NCBI GenBank assembly: GCA_013112575.1
Contig: JABFGG010000024.1
Span: 1-58,438, forward strand
Direction: 5' to 3'
DNA: 58,438 nt
From: Chloroflexota bacterium
GTDB lineage: Bacteria > Chloroflexota > Anaerolineae > Anaerolineales > UBA11579
Part shown: in pieces, positions 15,220-22,770 of the stretch
How the letters are laid out: every line of letters begins with the position of its first letter
How positions within the stretch are numbered: the stretch's first letter is position 1
Translations under genes and position numbers: made by a program
The notes under the pieces: model-generated
Seen by the model: the letters and a program-made list of their open reading frames with translations, nothing else
What the model was told of the DNA's origin: nothing
Database searches by the model: none

Positions 15220-15837
15220 ATGCTAGAAAACACTCCCTGGTCATCCCCCATATTCATCTTTTTGGCCTTTGGCCTATATTCTGTCGTACATTCCCTATTG
15301 GCTGCTCTAAAAACCAAAGACCTGGCGGCAGCCCTTTTTGGGGAAAATGCTACAGATCGCTATTACCGTTTGTTCTTCAATATTTTCGGCGTAATCAGCT
15401 TGTTGCCTGTTTTTGCTATGGTTGCACTGTTGCCGGATCAGGCTTTGTACAACATTGGAACACCCTGGAACCTGTTGATGTTAGCCATTCAGGGCTTGGG
15501 GGGCTTGTTCGCCGTTGCGGCCGTACTCCATACAGGCCCTTTTGCTTTCCTGGGATTAAGCCAACCTATTGTTGGTAAAGAGAATCGTGAAGCAAAGCTA
15601 AATACGGGAGGCATATATGCCTGGGTGCGGCACCCGATATATACCGGGGGGATGGTCTTTTTATGGTTCTCGCCTGTGATGACGTTTAATATCTTCGCAT
15701 TCAACCTGGGCATAACCCTGTATTTCATCATAGGAGCCTGGTTTGAAGAGCGCAAGTTGCTGCACTTCTTTGGACAGGAGTACGAAGATTACATGCAGAA
15801 AACCCCTATGATAATTCCGTGGGTGGGTTGGAAATAA
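15220..15837 (+). CDS. Membrane methyltransferase-like protein (NnrU/ICMT family)
   Basis: A 205-aa polytopic protein with about five membrane helices. The C-terminal part carries the signature of isoprenylcysteine carboxyl methyltransferase-like and NnrU proteins: GIYAWVRHPIYTGGMVFLW, followed by a helix and EERKLLHFFGQEYEDYMQ. In the ICMT family the RHP motif and the following Glu-rich segment contact S-adenosylmethionine. The real substrate in bacteria is mostly unknown. The gene follows the lipoprotein trio closely, which might hint at an envelope role, but this is only context. Confidence 0.82.
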   Translation: MLENTPWSSPIFIFLAFGLYSVVHSLLAALKTKDLAAALFGENATDRYYRLFFNIFGVISLLPVFAMVALLPDQALYNIGTPWNLLMLAIQGLGGLFAVAAVLHTGPFAFLGLSQPIVGKENREAKLNTGGIYAWVRHPIYTGGMVFLWFSPVMTFNIFAFNLGITLYFIIGAWFEERKLLHFFGQEYEDYMQKTPMIIPWVGWK

Positions 15838-15869
15838 ATAGCCCTACTGAATAATTTAAGACTAAACAC

Positions 15870-15898
15870 TTGATTATAGAACGCTTGTGCAGTAAAAT
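15870..15898 (+). promoter_or_regulatory. Promoter of the SOS-type gene pair
   Basis: TTGATT (15870-15875), a 17-base spacer and TAAAAT (15893-15898). Two LexA-type boxes overlap it, one in the spacer and one at the expected transcription start. Confidence 0.7.
15879..15890 (+). promoter_or_regulatory. LexA-type (SOS) box 1, one mismatch
   Basis: GAAC-GCTT-GTGC differs by one base from GAAC-N4-GTTC, the core of the Gram-positive LexA operator. It lies between the -35 and -10 hexamers. Confidence 0.5.
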
Positions 15899-15899
15899 A

Positions 15900-15911
15900 G
15901 AACAAACGTTC
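15900..15911 (+). promoter_or_regulatory. LexA-type (SOS) box 2, perfect core
   Basis: GAAC-AAAC-GTTC matches the GAAC-N4-GTTC core exactly and also the RNRY inner preference of the B. subtilis operator. It begins 2 bases after the -10 hexamer, where a bound repressor would block initiation. The centres of the two boxes are 21 bp apart, two helical turns. Confidence 0.72.
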
Positions 15912-15924
15912 AAAGGAGTGTTTT

Positions 15925-16707
15925 ATGGTCGGTCTTGCTTTTCCTAAATCCAAAGCCCAAACTTATCAACCGCCGCAAACCGAAACCGCCCCCTATCTTT
16001 CAACTATTGATGAGGTGTTGGCCAGTATCTCGCCTGCCCCCAGCTTTGCAGCCCTGGTGGGTAGCACAGAAGACGGTGTACCTATCTTGTTCGATCTTGC
16101 CAGCGAAGCGCCTGGTTCATTGTTGATGGCCAGCGACGAGTTGTTTGTCAACCGCCAGTTGTTGCGTAGCATGCTTTTATCTGTGATCAAGTTAAACAGT
16201 ACACGGCAGGCAAATTTTCATCTCGTAAGCGAACGCCCTGCCGCTTTCTATGACGTGTTGGCTGCCCCTCATAGTCTGCGCCATTTTTCCCCAGCTGATC
16301 CTAACTGTGAAATCTTGATCGAGGAATTATGCAACCTGGTGTGTTTACGCCGCGATGAAAATGCGACCGGACCGGCACAGATCCTGGTCGTGGATAGCAT
16401 TGACCGTCTGATGGATCTAATGCATCCCCAATACATACAGGACCTGATGTGGCTGCTCGAATTCGGTCCGGCACAACGCGTGTACGTTTTCGCCGGTTAT
16501 GACACAGCCAGTTTTGTAGAACAGCATGTCAATCTAATAGAGGCCTTTGAAACGCGGGCACTCGGACGCATATTCAGTCGTGAGCTGGCAGTTTACCTGG
16601 CTGACTTCGGCCAGGTTGACTTGCAGGATCTTCACCCGGGTGAGGAAGTTTTCGTCCGTTCAGGCAGTGATTTCCTAAGATTAAGTCTTCCGCGCATCGA
16701 TTCATAG
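15925..16707 (+). CDS. FtsK/HerA-like protein with degenerate Walker A, predicted SOS-regulated
   Basis: A 260-aa soluble protein I do not know by name. Its layout follows the motor domain of FtsK/SpoIIIE: PILFDLASEAPGSLLMAS, then a P-loop-like segment (66-81), a central HSLRHFSPADPNCEILIEEL block, a Walker-B-like strand ILVVDSIDRL (153-162), VYVFAGYDTAS, ETRALGRIF and a final LHPGEEVFVRSGSDFLRL. Against a canonical LLVAGATGSGKSVLLR, the segment reads LLMASDELFVNRQLLR: the Lys is Asn76, the Ser is Arg77 and the glycines are gone, so ATP hydrolysis is unlikely. Ribosome site AAAGGAG precedes the ATG. It is co-directional with the next gene, 12 bases away. Confidence 0.7.
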   Translation: MVGLAFPKSKAQTYQPPQTETAPYLSTIDEVLASISPAPSFAALVGSTEDGVPILFDLASEAPGSLLMASDELFVNRQLLRSMLLSVIKLNSTRQANFHLVSERPAAFYDVLAAPHSLRHFSPADPNCEILIEELCNLVCLRRDENATGPAQILVVDSIDRLMDLMHPQYIQDLMWLLEFGPAQRVYVFAGYDTASFVEQHVNLIEAFETRALGRIFSRELAVYLADFGQVDLQDLHPGEEVFVRSGSDFLRLSLPRIDS

Positions 16708-16719
16708 AGGAGTTGGAAA

Positions 16720-16950
16720 ATGAATATCGGTATGTTATGGTTCGACAATGACCCCAAGCGTGACCTTGATAGTAAGGTCACAGATGCGGCGGCATATTAC
16801 CGCAAGAAATATGGCCGCAAGCCTACGGTATGTTTTGTCAACCCGGCTATGGCCGAGCAAAAGGAGCTGAAAGCTGGAGGGGTGGAGGTCAAGACCAGCG
16901 ACACTATCTTGCCCAATCATTTGTGGATCGGTTCTAAGGAACCCACCTAA
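16720..16950 (+). CDS. Small protein of unknown function, partner of the FtsK-like gene
   Basis: A 76-aa soluble protein beginning MNIGMLWFDNDPKRDLDSKV, with a helix (TDAAAYYRKKYGRKPTVCFV) and an Asn-Pro turn, ending LPNHLWIGSKEP. I do not recognise the family. AGGAG lies 7 bases before the ATG. It is the second and last gene of the LexA-box unit and is closed by a strong terminator. One Cys is present; no metal or nucleotide motif is evident. Confidence 0.7.
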   Translation: MNIGMLWFDNDPKRDLDSKVTDAAAYYRKKYGRKPTVCFVNPAMAEQKELKAGGVEVKTSDTILPNHLWIGSKEPT

Positions 16951-16960
16951 ACCTAAAAGA

Positions 16961-16986
16961 AAAGCCCGCCAAATTTGGCGGGCTTT
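16961..16986. terminator. Bidirectional terminator between SOS pair and holA
   Basis: AAAGCCCGCCAAA (16961-16973) and TTTGGCGGGCTTT (16974-16986) form a perfect 26-bp palindrome with A and T runs on both sides, serving the two convergent genes. Confidence 0.9.
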
Positions 16987-16987
16987 T

Positions 16988-17965
16988 TTATATTGTCAAA
17001 GTGGCTACAAGGGTGTCCAGGGCCAATTCAGGTTTGATTTTGCCAGTTTTTATCTCAGCGTCATAATCCAACAGACGATGGTATATGGCTTCCAGAGTGT
17101 TCAGGTTCAGGCTTTTGGCATGCCCGTAGAGTTTTTTGGCGCGGAAAGGATGGATACCCAATGCCTCCACGGCACTGGCTTCTGTGCCGCCTTCCTCGAT
17201 TACTTCGCGAGTGAGCAACAGCAGACGGAATTGCCCTATCAGGCCAAAAAAAAGCTGCAAGGGTTCCTGTTCTTCTAAAAGCTTGTGCATCATATCCATG
17301 GCAGCGCGGCCATTGCCATTCCCGAGGGCATCCATAAAAGCAAAGTAGTCGCCCTGGCCGCTGGTGCTGGCAGCCACGTGGTCAACGTCATCCATTTCAA
17401 CAGGGCGACTATAGTTGACATAGGCTAATAGTTTGTCGATTTCAAGGGCGGCCTGCCTCACGTCGCTGCCGACCAGCTCGGCCAATAAGGATGCAGCCTG
17501 ATGAGCAAACTCGCCGCCCTGTTTTTTGGCATGCGTGCGAATCCAGTTGGCCATGGCGCCACCTTTGGGCACACTGAAAGCTTTGATAAAAGCACGCTTC
17601 CCAGAAGACCTGCTCCATTTGACCAGCCAGTGACTCTCTTTCAAGTTCTTGTTCTCAACAAGGACTAATGCCGTGGATGCAGGTAGGTTCTCGATGATCT
17701 GGATGAAACGATCCTGTTGGGCTTTCTGCGATAACCTGCGCGTGGGGTTATCGATTATGACGAGGCGGCGGCTGGCCAGGAATGGGGTTGCTCCGGCCAT
17801 GCCAGCAAGTTTCTCGAGGTCCAGTGTGTTGCCTTCCAGGCGCGTGGTGTTCATATCCGCAGTGGCAGGCTCTCCTAACTTACCGGAGATCTGTTCAATG
17901 AACTGGGCCATGGCGAATTCATCTTCGCCATGCAGCAAGTAGACAACGGGTGGGTTTTCGCTCAA
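16988..17965 (-). CDS. holA: DNA polymerase III delta subunit
   Basis: Clamp-loader subunit that opens the beta sliding clamp. The 325-aa protein shows the HolA N-terminus (VVYLLHGEDEFAMAQFIEQI), the FLASRRLVIIDNP strand and the FALVLVENK-like LVLVENKNLKESH block of the degenerate AAA+ domain, a collar domain with LFFGLIGQFRLLLLTREV, and the C-terminal helices. The TTG start at 17965 has GAGG 5 bases upstream and lies 1 base beyond the stop of the upstream DUF6391 gene, so the two are translationally coupled. Confidence 0.93.
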   Translation of the reverse strand: MSENPPVVYLLHGEDEFAMAQFIEQISGKLGEPATADMNTTRLEGNTLDLEKLAGMAGATPFLASRRLVIIDNPTRRLSQKAQQDRFIQIIENLPASTALVLVENKNLKESHWLVKWSRSSGKRAFIKAFSVPKGGAMANWIRTHAKKQGGEFAHQAASLLAELVGSDVRQAALEIDKLLAYVNYSRPVEMDDVDHVAASTSGQGDYFAFMDALGNGNGRAAMDMMHKLLEEQEPLQLFFGLIGQFRLLLLTREVIEEGGTEASAVEALGIHPFRAKKLYGHAKSLNLNTLEAIYHRLLDYDAEIKTGKIKPELALDTLVATLTI

Positions 17966-17966
17966 C

Positions 17967-18491
17967 TCAACCTCGGGTGGTAACGCGGTGGCCGATGAGG
18001 CGTCCGCGCTGGCTGGCGGACACAGATACGACCTCCAAATTGCCGGGATGCCCTGATGTGGTCACATTCTGCTGAATGGCGAAGCCCAAGGGTTGAGCAA
18101 AGATGAGTGCTATGGTGGCCAGCAATCCAGCCAGCGGCAGGCGCTCCAATTTGTGGCGTATGCGTGGGCCGGCTCCAAACATGGCTATGGCCCCAGCAAC
18201 ACCCGCTGCCAGGCCAGCCGTGGCGAAATTTGTGCCGCAGTTGGGATGCACGGCTAACTGATGCTCCCCGTTGCGCATCCGCGTGAGTGCTTCTTGAGCG
18301 GCATTTTCGACATCTTCTGTCCTGACGTCGCCCCACAGCCAGAAGCCGCCTGCATCGGAGTGACCCGCCAGACTGCGTCCTGGCTTCTGTTTGGAGAGAA
18401 TGTGGATAGTGGCATGTTCCAGGCCATGGTTGCGGCGGATACGGGACAGGATGGGGAATTCCAGGATGGTGCTCAGGGGGCTGGTGGTCAT
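17967..18491 (-). CDS. DUF6391-like membrane protein
   Basis: A 174-aa protein with the signature RNHGLEHATIHILSKQ near its N-terminus, which I associate with DUF6391 proteins of Chloroflexi and cyanobacteria. The central region QLAVHPNCGTNFATAGLAAG leads into two hydrophobic segments (about 95-115 and 120-145), so it is probably membrane-bound. The His and Cys residues (NHxxEHATxH, HPNCG) could bind a metal, but no activity is known to me. It sits directly upstream of holA in the same unit. Confidence 0.72.
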   Translation of the reverse strand: MTTSPLSTILEFPILSRIRRNHGLEHATIHILSKQKPGRSLAGHSDAGGFWLWGDVRTEDVENAAQEALTRMRNGEHQLAVHPNCGTNFATAGLAAGVAGAIAMFGAGPRIRHKLERLPLAGLLATIALIFAQPLGFAIQQNVTTSGHPGNLEVVSVSASQRGRLIGHRVTTRG

Positions 18492-18533
18492 AAAGGCTCC
18501 GGTAAGGATTCAATTAATTGAACCCCTATTGTA

Positions 18534-18564
18534 ACGAAAAAGAGGCGAGGGGAACCCTCGCCTC
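18534..18564 (-). terminator. Terminator of membrane paralogue 1
   Basis: On the minus strand GAGGCGAGGG and CCCTCGCCTC (18542-18551/18555-18564) form a 10-bp stem followed by a T-rich run (complement of 18536-18541). Confidence 0.85.
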
Positions 18565-18588
18565 AATAGATCATTAATCTTGGCAGTC

Positions 18589-19563
18589 TTAGGCCGTGCC
18601 AGCTTCTAACTCAGGCAGGCTGGGTTCGTGGTCAGTGAGCTGGATGTATGTTAATGTCCAGGCGCTACCGACATACGACTCGATGATGCCGCCTATGGCC
18701 AGCAAAAATGGGAACAGCGCGCAGAGGCACAGGACAAATATAGCAGTACCGCCATAGATCAGGTTGAGGTTTTCAGTGATACCACCGCCAATGATGCCAG
18801 CGAACAAGGGGCCCATGGCAAGCAGTACAGGAATTGCTACGATCAGTCCGACGAAGAAGCGGGCGAAAAATAGAATCACGCTGAGAATGATTGGCGGAGC
18901 CCAGTTGTTGCGCACTATTTTCCAACCCCTTTGGATCGCTGCAATAGCATCCAGATCTTCAACTACCAGGGCTACGTTGGCCTGTTCGACGATAGCCTGG
19001 ATGAATAAAGCAACAGGTATTGCCAACAACAGCAATGGAATTAGACAGAGTAGTGCAAGGCCAAATGTGAAAAAGATTAGAAGGCCAACTGGCAGGAAGA
19101 TGACTAGCGCAATAACAAAGCCAGCCACGCCGATCAGGAAGTTGAGCAACAAGATGCGCAAGAAATAGGGTTTACCAGCCTCAAACAATTGCATGAAGCT
19201 GAGGCTCTCAGCACCAGCCTCGGCGTACAGGGTGCCCTGAATGAGGCCCAAGCGACCCACCATGCGGAGTGCAAAAAAGATCAAGCTCAGAACTAGAACA
19301 AAGCAGAGGATGGCAAAGAAGATCAGCAGGAAAGTGATGAGGAAATTTTCTGGTGGCGTACCTTCGAGGAAGGGCGGGAATTCGGGCGGTTGACCGCTAA
19401 AAGGGTCCTGGCCTCCGGTATTGTTCCCACTACTGAAGTTACTGCTGCCGCCACTGCCCCCACCGCGGCCACAACTTGCCAGGATGCCGAAGATCCAGAG
19501 CACCTTAAACTTCCAGATGATCTGCCCGGCACGCGTTAGGACTTTACTAAAATCGAATTGCAT
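18589..19563 (-). CDS. Polytopic membrane protein, paralogue 1
   Basis: A 324-aa protein with about six membrane helices. The N-terminal cytoplasmic stretch (MQFDFSKVLTRAGQIIWKFK) is followed by VLWIFGILASCGRGGG and a Gly/Ser/Asn-rich extracytoplasmic loop. The membrane core shows GRLGLIQGTLYAEAGAESLSF, and EQANVALVVEDLDAIAAIQRG WKIVRNNW. This resembles the membrane domains next to glycerophosphodiester phosphodiesterases (GdpP-like/DUF7544-like), but I cannot name it. The ATG at 19563 has AAGGAG 7 bases upstream and matches the paralogue at 21755 base for base, so I reject the longer start at 19590. Confidence 0.78.
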   Translation of the reverse strand: MQFDFSKVLTRAGQIIWKFKVLWIFGILASCGRGGGSGGSSNFSSGNNTGGQDPFSGQPPEFPPFLEGTPPENFLITFLLIFFAILCFVLVLSLIFFALRMVGRLGLIQGTLYAEAGAESLSFMQLFEAGKPYFLRILLLNFLIGVAGFVIALVIFLPVGLLIFFTFGLALLCLIPLLLLAIPVALFIQAIVEQANVALVVEDLDAIAAIQRGWKIVRNNWAPPIILSVILFFARFFVGLIVAIPVLLAMGPLFAGIIGGGITENLNLIYGGTAIFVLCLCALFPFLLAIGGIIESYVGSAWTLTYIQLTDHEPSLPELEAGTA

Positions 19564-19612
19564 CTCTTTTCTCCTTGATAAATTGCTCAAGCTTAGTTAG
19601 TCAAACCGAAAA

Positions 19613-20527
19613 TTATTCCATGGTTGTATATTCTCGATAAACCTTATTCCAACCCGTTTGGGTGAATGTTTGTATAAGCCCGCTCACGATCCAGATCACA
19701 GGATAATAGAGCAGGAATGCAATGCTGCTGAAGCGTGCTAATGAACTGAAAGTCGCAAAAGCTGCTGGATCTGCACCTGGAAATGGCGCGATTCTAAAGA
19801 AGAATGGAACCATGATGATATATAGAGGCACGAAAAGGATTTGCATGACAAAAGCTTGCAAGAAATAAAAAACCATGCTGAAGATACCGCTGGGAAGAAG
19901 CTGATGGCGAATCAAATCCCAGGCTCTGCCTATAGTGTCAATCACTCCTTTGTTTTCAAGCAGCAGGACACGCAAGGCGATTTCATAATATACAGAAACA
20001 AAGATGGTCATTATCGTGATAATTGGAAACAATAATAGAAAGCCCAATCCAAATGTGAATATACTCAATACATAACCAAAGAACCAAACCCCTAAGAAAA
20101 TCCCCATAAATGTCGTGCCGACCAGGATAGAGAATATAAATACTTTTGGCAATGCGGGCAAACTGATCTGGAGGATCTTGCCAAGGCCTAATTTTTCAGT
20201 GGTTTCGTGTTCATGGTGCAATGCTTTAATGGTCGCCGTTCTACCCGTAGTTTGTGCTATGAACAAGACAACACTCAGAACTAAGAAGTAAACCATCATT
20301 TGAAGGAAGAAGGAAAAGAAATCATCAGGAGATGAGGCAAAGGCAGTCGGGTTGCTGAAAAAGGAAGTGTCCGGGAAAAGAGAGAGGCCAAAACCGCCCT
20401 CTCCGATTGCTTTGAAATTGGGGAATAGAGGAACCCCGCTGCAGCCCGTCAAGAGTCCAAGCATCCACAAAACCCGAAAACTGCGGAACACTCGCCAGCT
20501 CTCAGAAAAAACCTTACTGTAATTCAT
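19613..20527 (-). CDS. Polytopic membrane protein, paralogue 2 (divergent)
   Basis: A 304-aa relative of its two neighbours. It keeps the opening MNYSKVFSESWRVFRSFRV-LW and the internal amphipathic element (VIDTIGRAWDLIRHQLLPSG) in the place of the paralogues' GWKIVRNNW block, with about six membrane helices. It lacks the Gly/Ser-rich loop. Its DNA is AT-richer than the other two. The ATG at 20527 is preceded by AAAGG; a longer frame to 20557 has no ribosome site. Function unknown; possibly a permease-like or lipid-environment protein. Confidence 0.72.
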   Translation of the reverse strand: MNYSKVFSESWRVFRSFRVLWMLGLLTGCSGVPLFPNFKAIGEGGFGLSLFPDTSFFSNPTAFASSPDDFFSFFLQMMVYFLVLSVVLFIAQTTGRTATIKALHHEHETTEKLGLGKILQISLPALPKVFIFSILVGTTFMGIFLGVWFFGYVLSIFTFGLGFLLLFPIITIMTIFVSVYYEIALRVLLLENKGVIDTIGRAWDLIRHQLLPSGIFSMVFYFLQAFVMQILFVPLYIIMVPFFFRIAPFPGADPAAFATFSSLARFSSIAFLLYYPVIWIVSGLIQTFTQTGWNKVYREYTTME

Positions 20528-20696
20528 GTTGCCTTTCCAACCGAAGATTGCCCCCACAGGAATTTTGTGGGAGGTACATTTATTATCATATATCAGCTAC
20601 GGCTCTACGTCTACTTCATTAACTATGATGCTTCAATATTTGGCTTGAAGAGCATCCCATAGTAGGTTTATCGATTTCTTAGTGCAGAATAGATAA

Positions 20697-20729
20697 GAGA
20701 AAGGGCAGGGACAAACCTTGCCCTTTCTC
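20697..20729 (-). terminator. Terminator of membrane paralogue 3
   Basis: Perfect 11-bp inverted repeat GAGAAAGGGCA/TGCCCTTTCTC (20697-20707/20719-20729). The minus-strand T tract after it is short (TTATCT). Confidence 0.7.
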
Positions 20730-20750
20730 AATGTGCTTCTTTACTTTCGT

Positions 20751-21755
20751 CTAGGCTGGGCCAGCCTCCAGTTCGGACAAGCTGGGTTCATAGCCTGTGA
20801 GACGGATGTAAGTCAACGTCCAGGCGCTTTCCACATAAGCTTCAACTGCTCCACTTACTGCAAGGAATATGGGTAATAAAGCGCAAATGCACAGGAGCGT
20901 AAACGCCAACCCGCCCCAGAGTAAGTTCATATCATCAGCAATCATGCCTCCGAAGAGACCAGCGATTACGGGGCCAAACGCTAGGAAGAACGGAATTACG
21001 GCGACAAACCCAATGGCGAGCTTCAGGACAAATAGCACCAGACCTATGATCATTGGAGGTGCCCAATTGTTACGCACAACCTCCCAGCCTTTTTGCAGGG
21101 CACCAATCGTGTCCAGGTCTTCGACTACCAGGGCGACATTAGCTTGTTGAACGAAGACGTGAACGACCCATCCCAGGATAAGGAGTACGGGGATCAGCAA
21201 TAAGAGGCCAAGCCCGAAGGTGAATATGGTGATGAGGATGGCCGGTGCACTGATTAGTATGCCTAACAGGACCGTAACCACACCGATCAGCAAATTGAGA
21301 AGTAAGGCCCGCCAGAAATAAGGTCCGCCTGCACTCATCAATTGCATGAAGCCCAGTCTCTCTGCACCTGCTTCGGCTAACAAAGTTCCTTGAATAAGGC
21401 CCAGGCGGCCGATCGTGCGCACAGCGAAGAGAATGACGCTAAATAACAATGCGAGGAAAATGATCGCAAAGATAACCAAGATTATGGTCATCACCATTAC
21501 CGCTGTAGGAGTGTCTTCAAGGAATCGCAGAAATTCTGGCATTTGATCGCTGAAAAGCTGCTGCCCTTCAACGCTAAAAGCACTATTGCTGCCCCCACTT
21601 CCACCGCTGCTGCTGCCCCCACCACCAGAGCCGGCGTTGATATTGAAACCGCCTCCGCGGCCACAGCTTGCCAGGATGCCGATTAACCACAGGACTTTAA
21701 ACTTCCAGATGATTTGCCAGGCACGCGACAGTACATCTCCAAAATCGAATTGCAT
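20751..21755 (-). CDS. Polytopic membrane protein, paralogue 3
   Basis: A 334-aa close paralogue of the gene at 18589: same opening MQFDFGDVLSRAWQIIWKFK, the same LIGILASCGRGGG and a longer Gly/Ser loop, then GRLGLIQGTLLAEAGAERLGF and NVALVVEDLDTIGALQKGWE. The last eleven residues (YEPSLSELEAGPA-type tail) are also shared. It is followed by its own terminator and not by a short spacer, so each of the three genes is probably transcribed separately. Confidence 0.78.
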   Translation of the reverse strand: MQFDFGDVLSRAWQIIWKFKVLWLIGILASCGRGGGFNINAGSGGGGSSSGGSGGSNSAFSVEGQQLFSDQMPEFLRFLEDTPTAVMVMTIILVIFAIIFLALLFSVILFAVRTIGRLGLIQGTLLAEAGAERLGFMQLMSAGGPYFWRALLLNLLIGVVTVLLGILISAPAILITIFTFGLGLLLLIPVLLILGWVVHVFVQQANVALVVEDLDTIGALQKGWEVVRNNWAPPMIIGLVLFVLKLAIGFVAVIPFFLAFGPVIAGLFGGMIADDMNLLWGGLAFTLLCICALLPIFLAVSGAVEAYVESAWTLTYIRLTGYEPSLSELEAGPA

Positions 21756-22110
21756 CTCTTTTCTCCTTGATAATTCGTAAAGAACGACGCATCTACACCG
21801 CGCTTCAGATGATCGCTCCTTTTACTGTTTACTGTTTTTTGCAAAAGGTTCTATTTTTAATAGCTTATGTCACATGGTTCTATTGGCATATTCGACAAAC
21901 TATGATGATTTCCCCCGTCGGTTTTATTGATTCAGATGTATATATTGGATAAATCTTTAAGAAAATAAAGCAAGCGATGAGCTTTCGATTAGCTTATTAG
22001 CATAAAGATTACAGAATAGCGGGTTGTGTTAAAATCCTGCGCTGGTTTCGTAATCCTTAAAAGAGCGATACGATTTTGTATATATTGGTAAATGAACAGG
22101 TAATATTGAT
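21756..22110. other. Divergent intergenic region
   Basis: About 355 AT-rich bases without a gene between divergent genes. It contains a tandem repeat TTTACTG-TTTACTG (21821-21834), an 11-bp direct repeat GTATATATTGG (21938-21948 and 22078-22088) and the extended -10 element of maf. No clear minus-strand promoter was picked out. Confidence 0.6.
22027..22035 (+). promoter_or_regulatory. Extended -10 element upstream of maf
   Basis: TG-T-TAAAAT fits an extended -10 motif 76 bases before the maf start. No good -35 is visible. Confidence 0.45.
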
Positions 22111-22770
22111 TTGAACGCTTCTCCTCAAATGGTTTTAGCCTCAGCTTCCCCCCGACGCCGCGAATTATTAGCGCTGGCTGGCTGGGAGTACAGCATCACA
22201 CCTGCTGCCGTGGATGAAAGCCCCTACCTTGATGAAGATCCGCAAGAATATGTGTTGCGCATAGCCTCTGATAAAGCTCTAGCCATAAGTGCAGAGGTAG
22301 AAGAAGATGTCGTGGTTATTGCCGCAGATACGACTGTTGTGGATGCTGGTGAGATCCTGGGAAAGCCGGCTGATGCTGTAGAAGCGCAAGCTGTGCTAAC
22401 GCGCTTGCGTGGTCGTATGCACCAGGTCTATACTGCCTTGGCCGTGAAGTGGCGGGGTGAATTGCACACCGAGTTAGCAGTTACGGATGTACCCATGCGC
22501 GAGTATAGTGATACGGAAATAGATGCCTACATCCAAACTGGTGACCCCTTTGATAAAGCCGGAGCCTATGCTATCCAACATTCTGGCTTCCATCCAGTGG
22601 AAAACATGCAGGCTTGTTACGCCAATGTAGTTGGTTTGCCCTTATGCCATCTTACACGTCTTTTCCATAAGATTGGTGTGCAACCTGCAACGGATATCCC
22701 TGTAGCTTGCCAGGCACACCTGGCGTATGATTGTCCTGTTCATCAAAAGGTGTTAAAAGGAAAACTATGA
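22111..22770 (+). CDS. maf: Maf-family nucleotide pyrophosphatase
   Basis: Maf/YhdE house-cleaning pyrophosphatase acting on dTTP/UTP or modified nucleotides. The signature MVLASASPRRRELLALAGW is at residues 7-25; AADTTVV holds the catalytic Asp; the EYSDTEIDAYIQTGDPFDKAGAYA-type block completes the active site. The last ~25 residues add a Cys-containing extension (VACQAHLAYDCPVHQK) beyond the usual 190-200 aa. The TTG start is used because no ribosome site precedes the internal ATG at 22129. The stop overlaps the next gene's start (ATGA). Confidence 0.9.
   Translation: MNASPQMVLASASPRRRELLALAGWEYSITPAAVDESPYLDEDPQEYVLRIASDKALAISAEVEEDVVVIAADTTVVDAGEILGKPADAVEAQAVLTRLRGRMHQVYTALAVKWRGELHTELAVTDVPMREYSDTEIDAYIQTGDPFDKAGAYAIQHSGFHPVENMQACYANVVGLPLCHLTRLFHKIGVQPATDIPVACQAHLAYDCPVHQKVLKGKL

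Noticed and set aside
17962..18513. 183-codon frame overlapping the DUF6391-like gene
   Set aside because: Pro/His/Arg-rich product typical of a shifted frame; the overlapping frame carries the conserved motif and correct coupling to holA.
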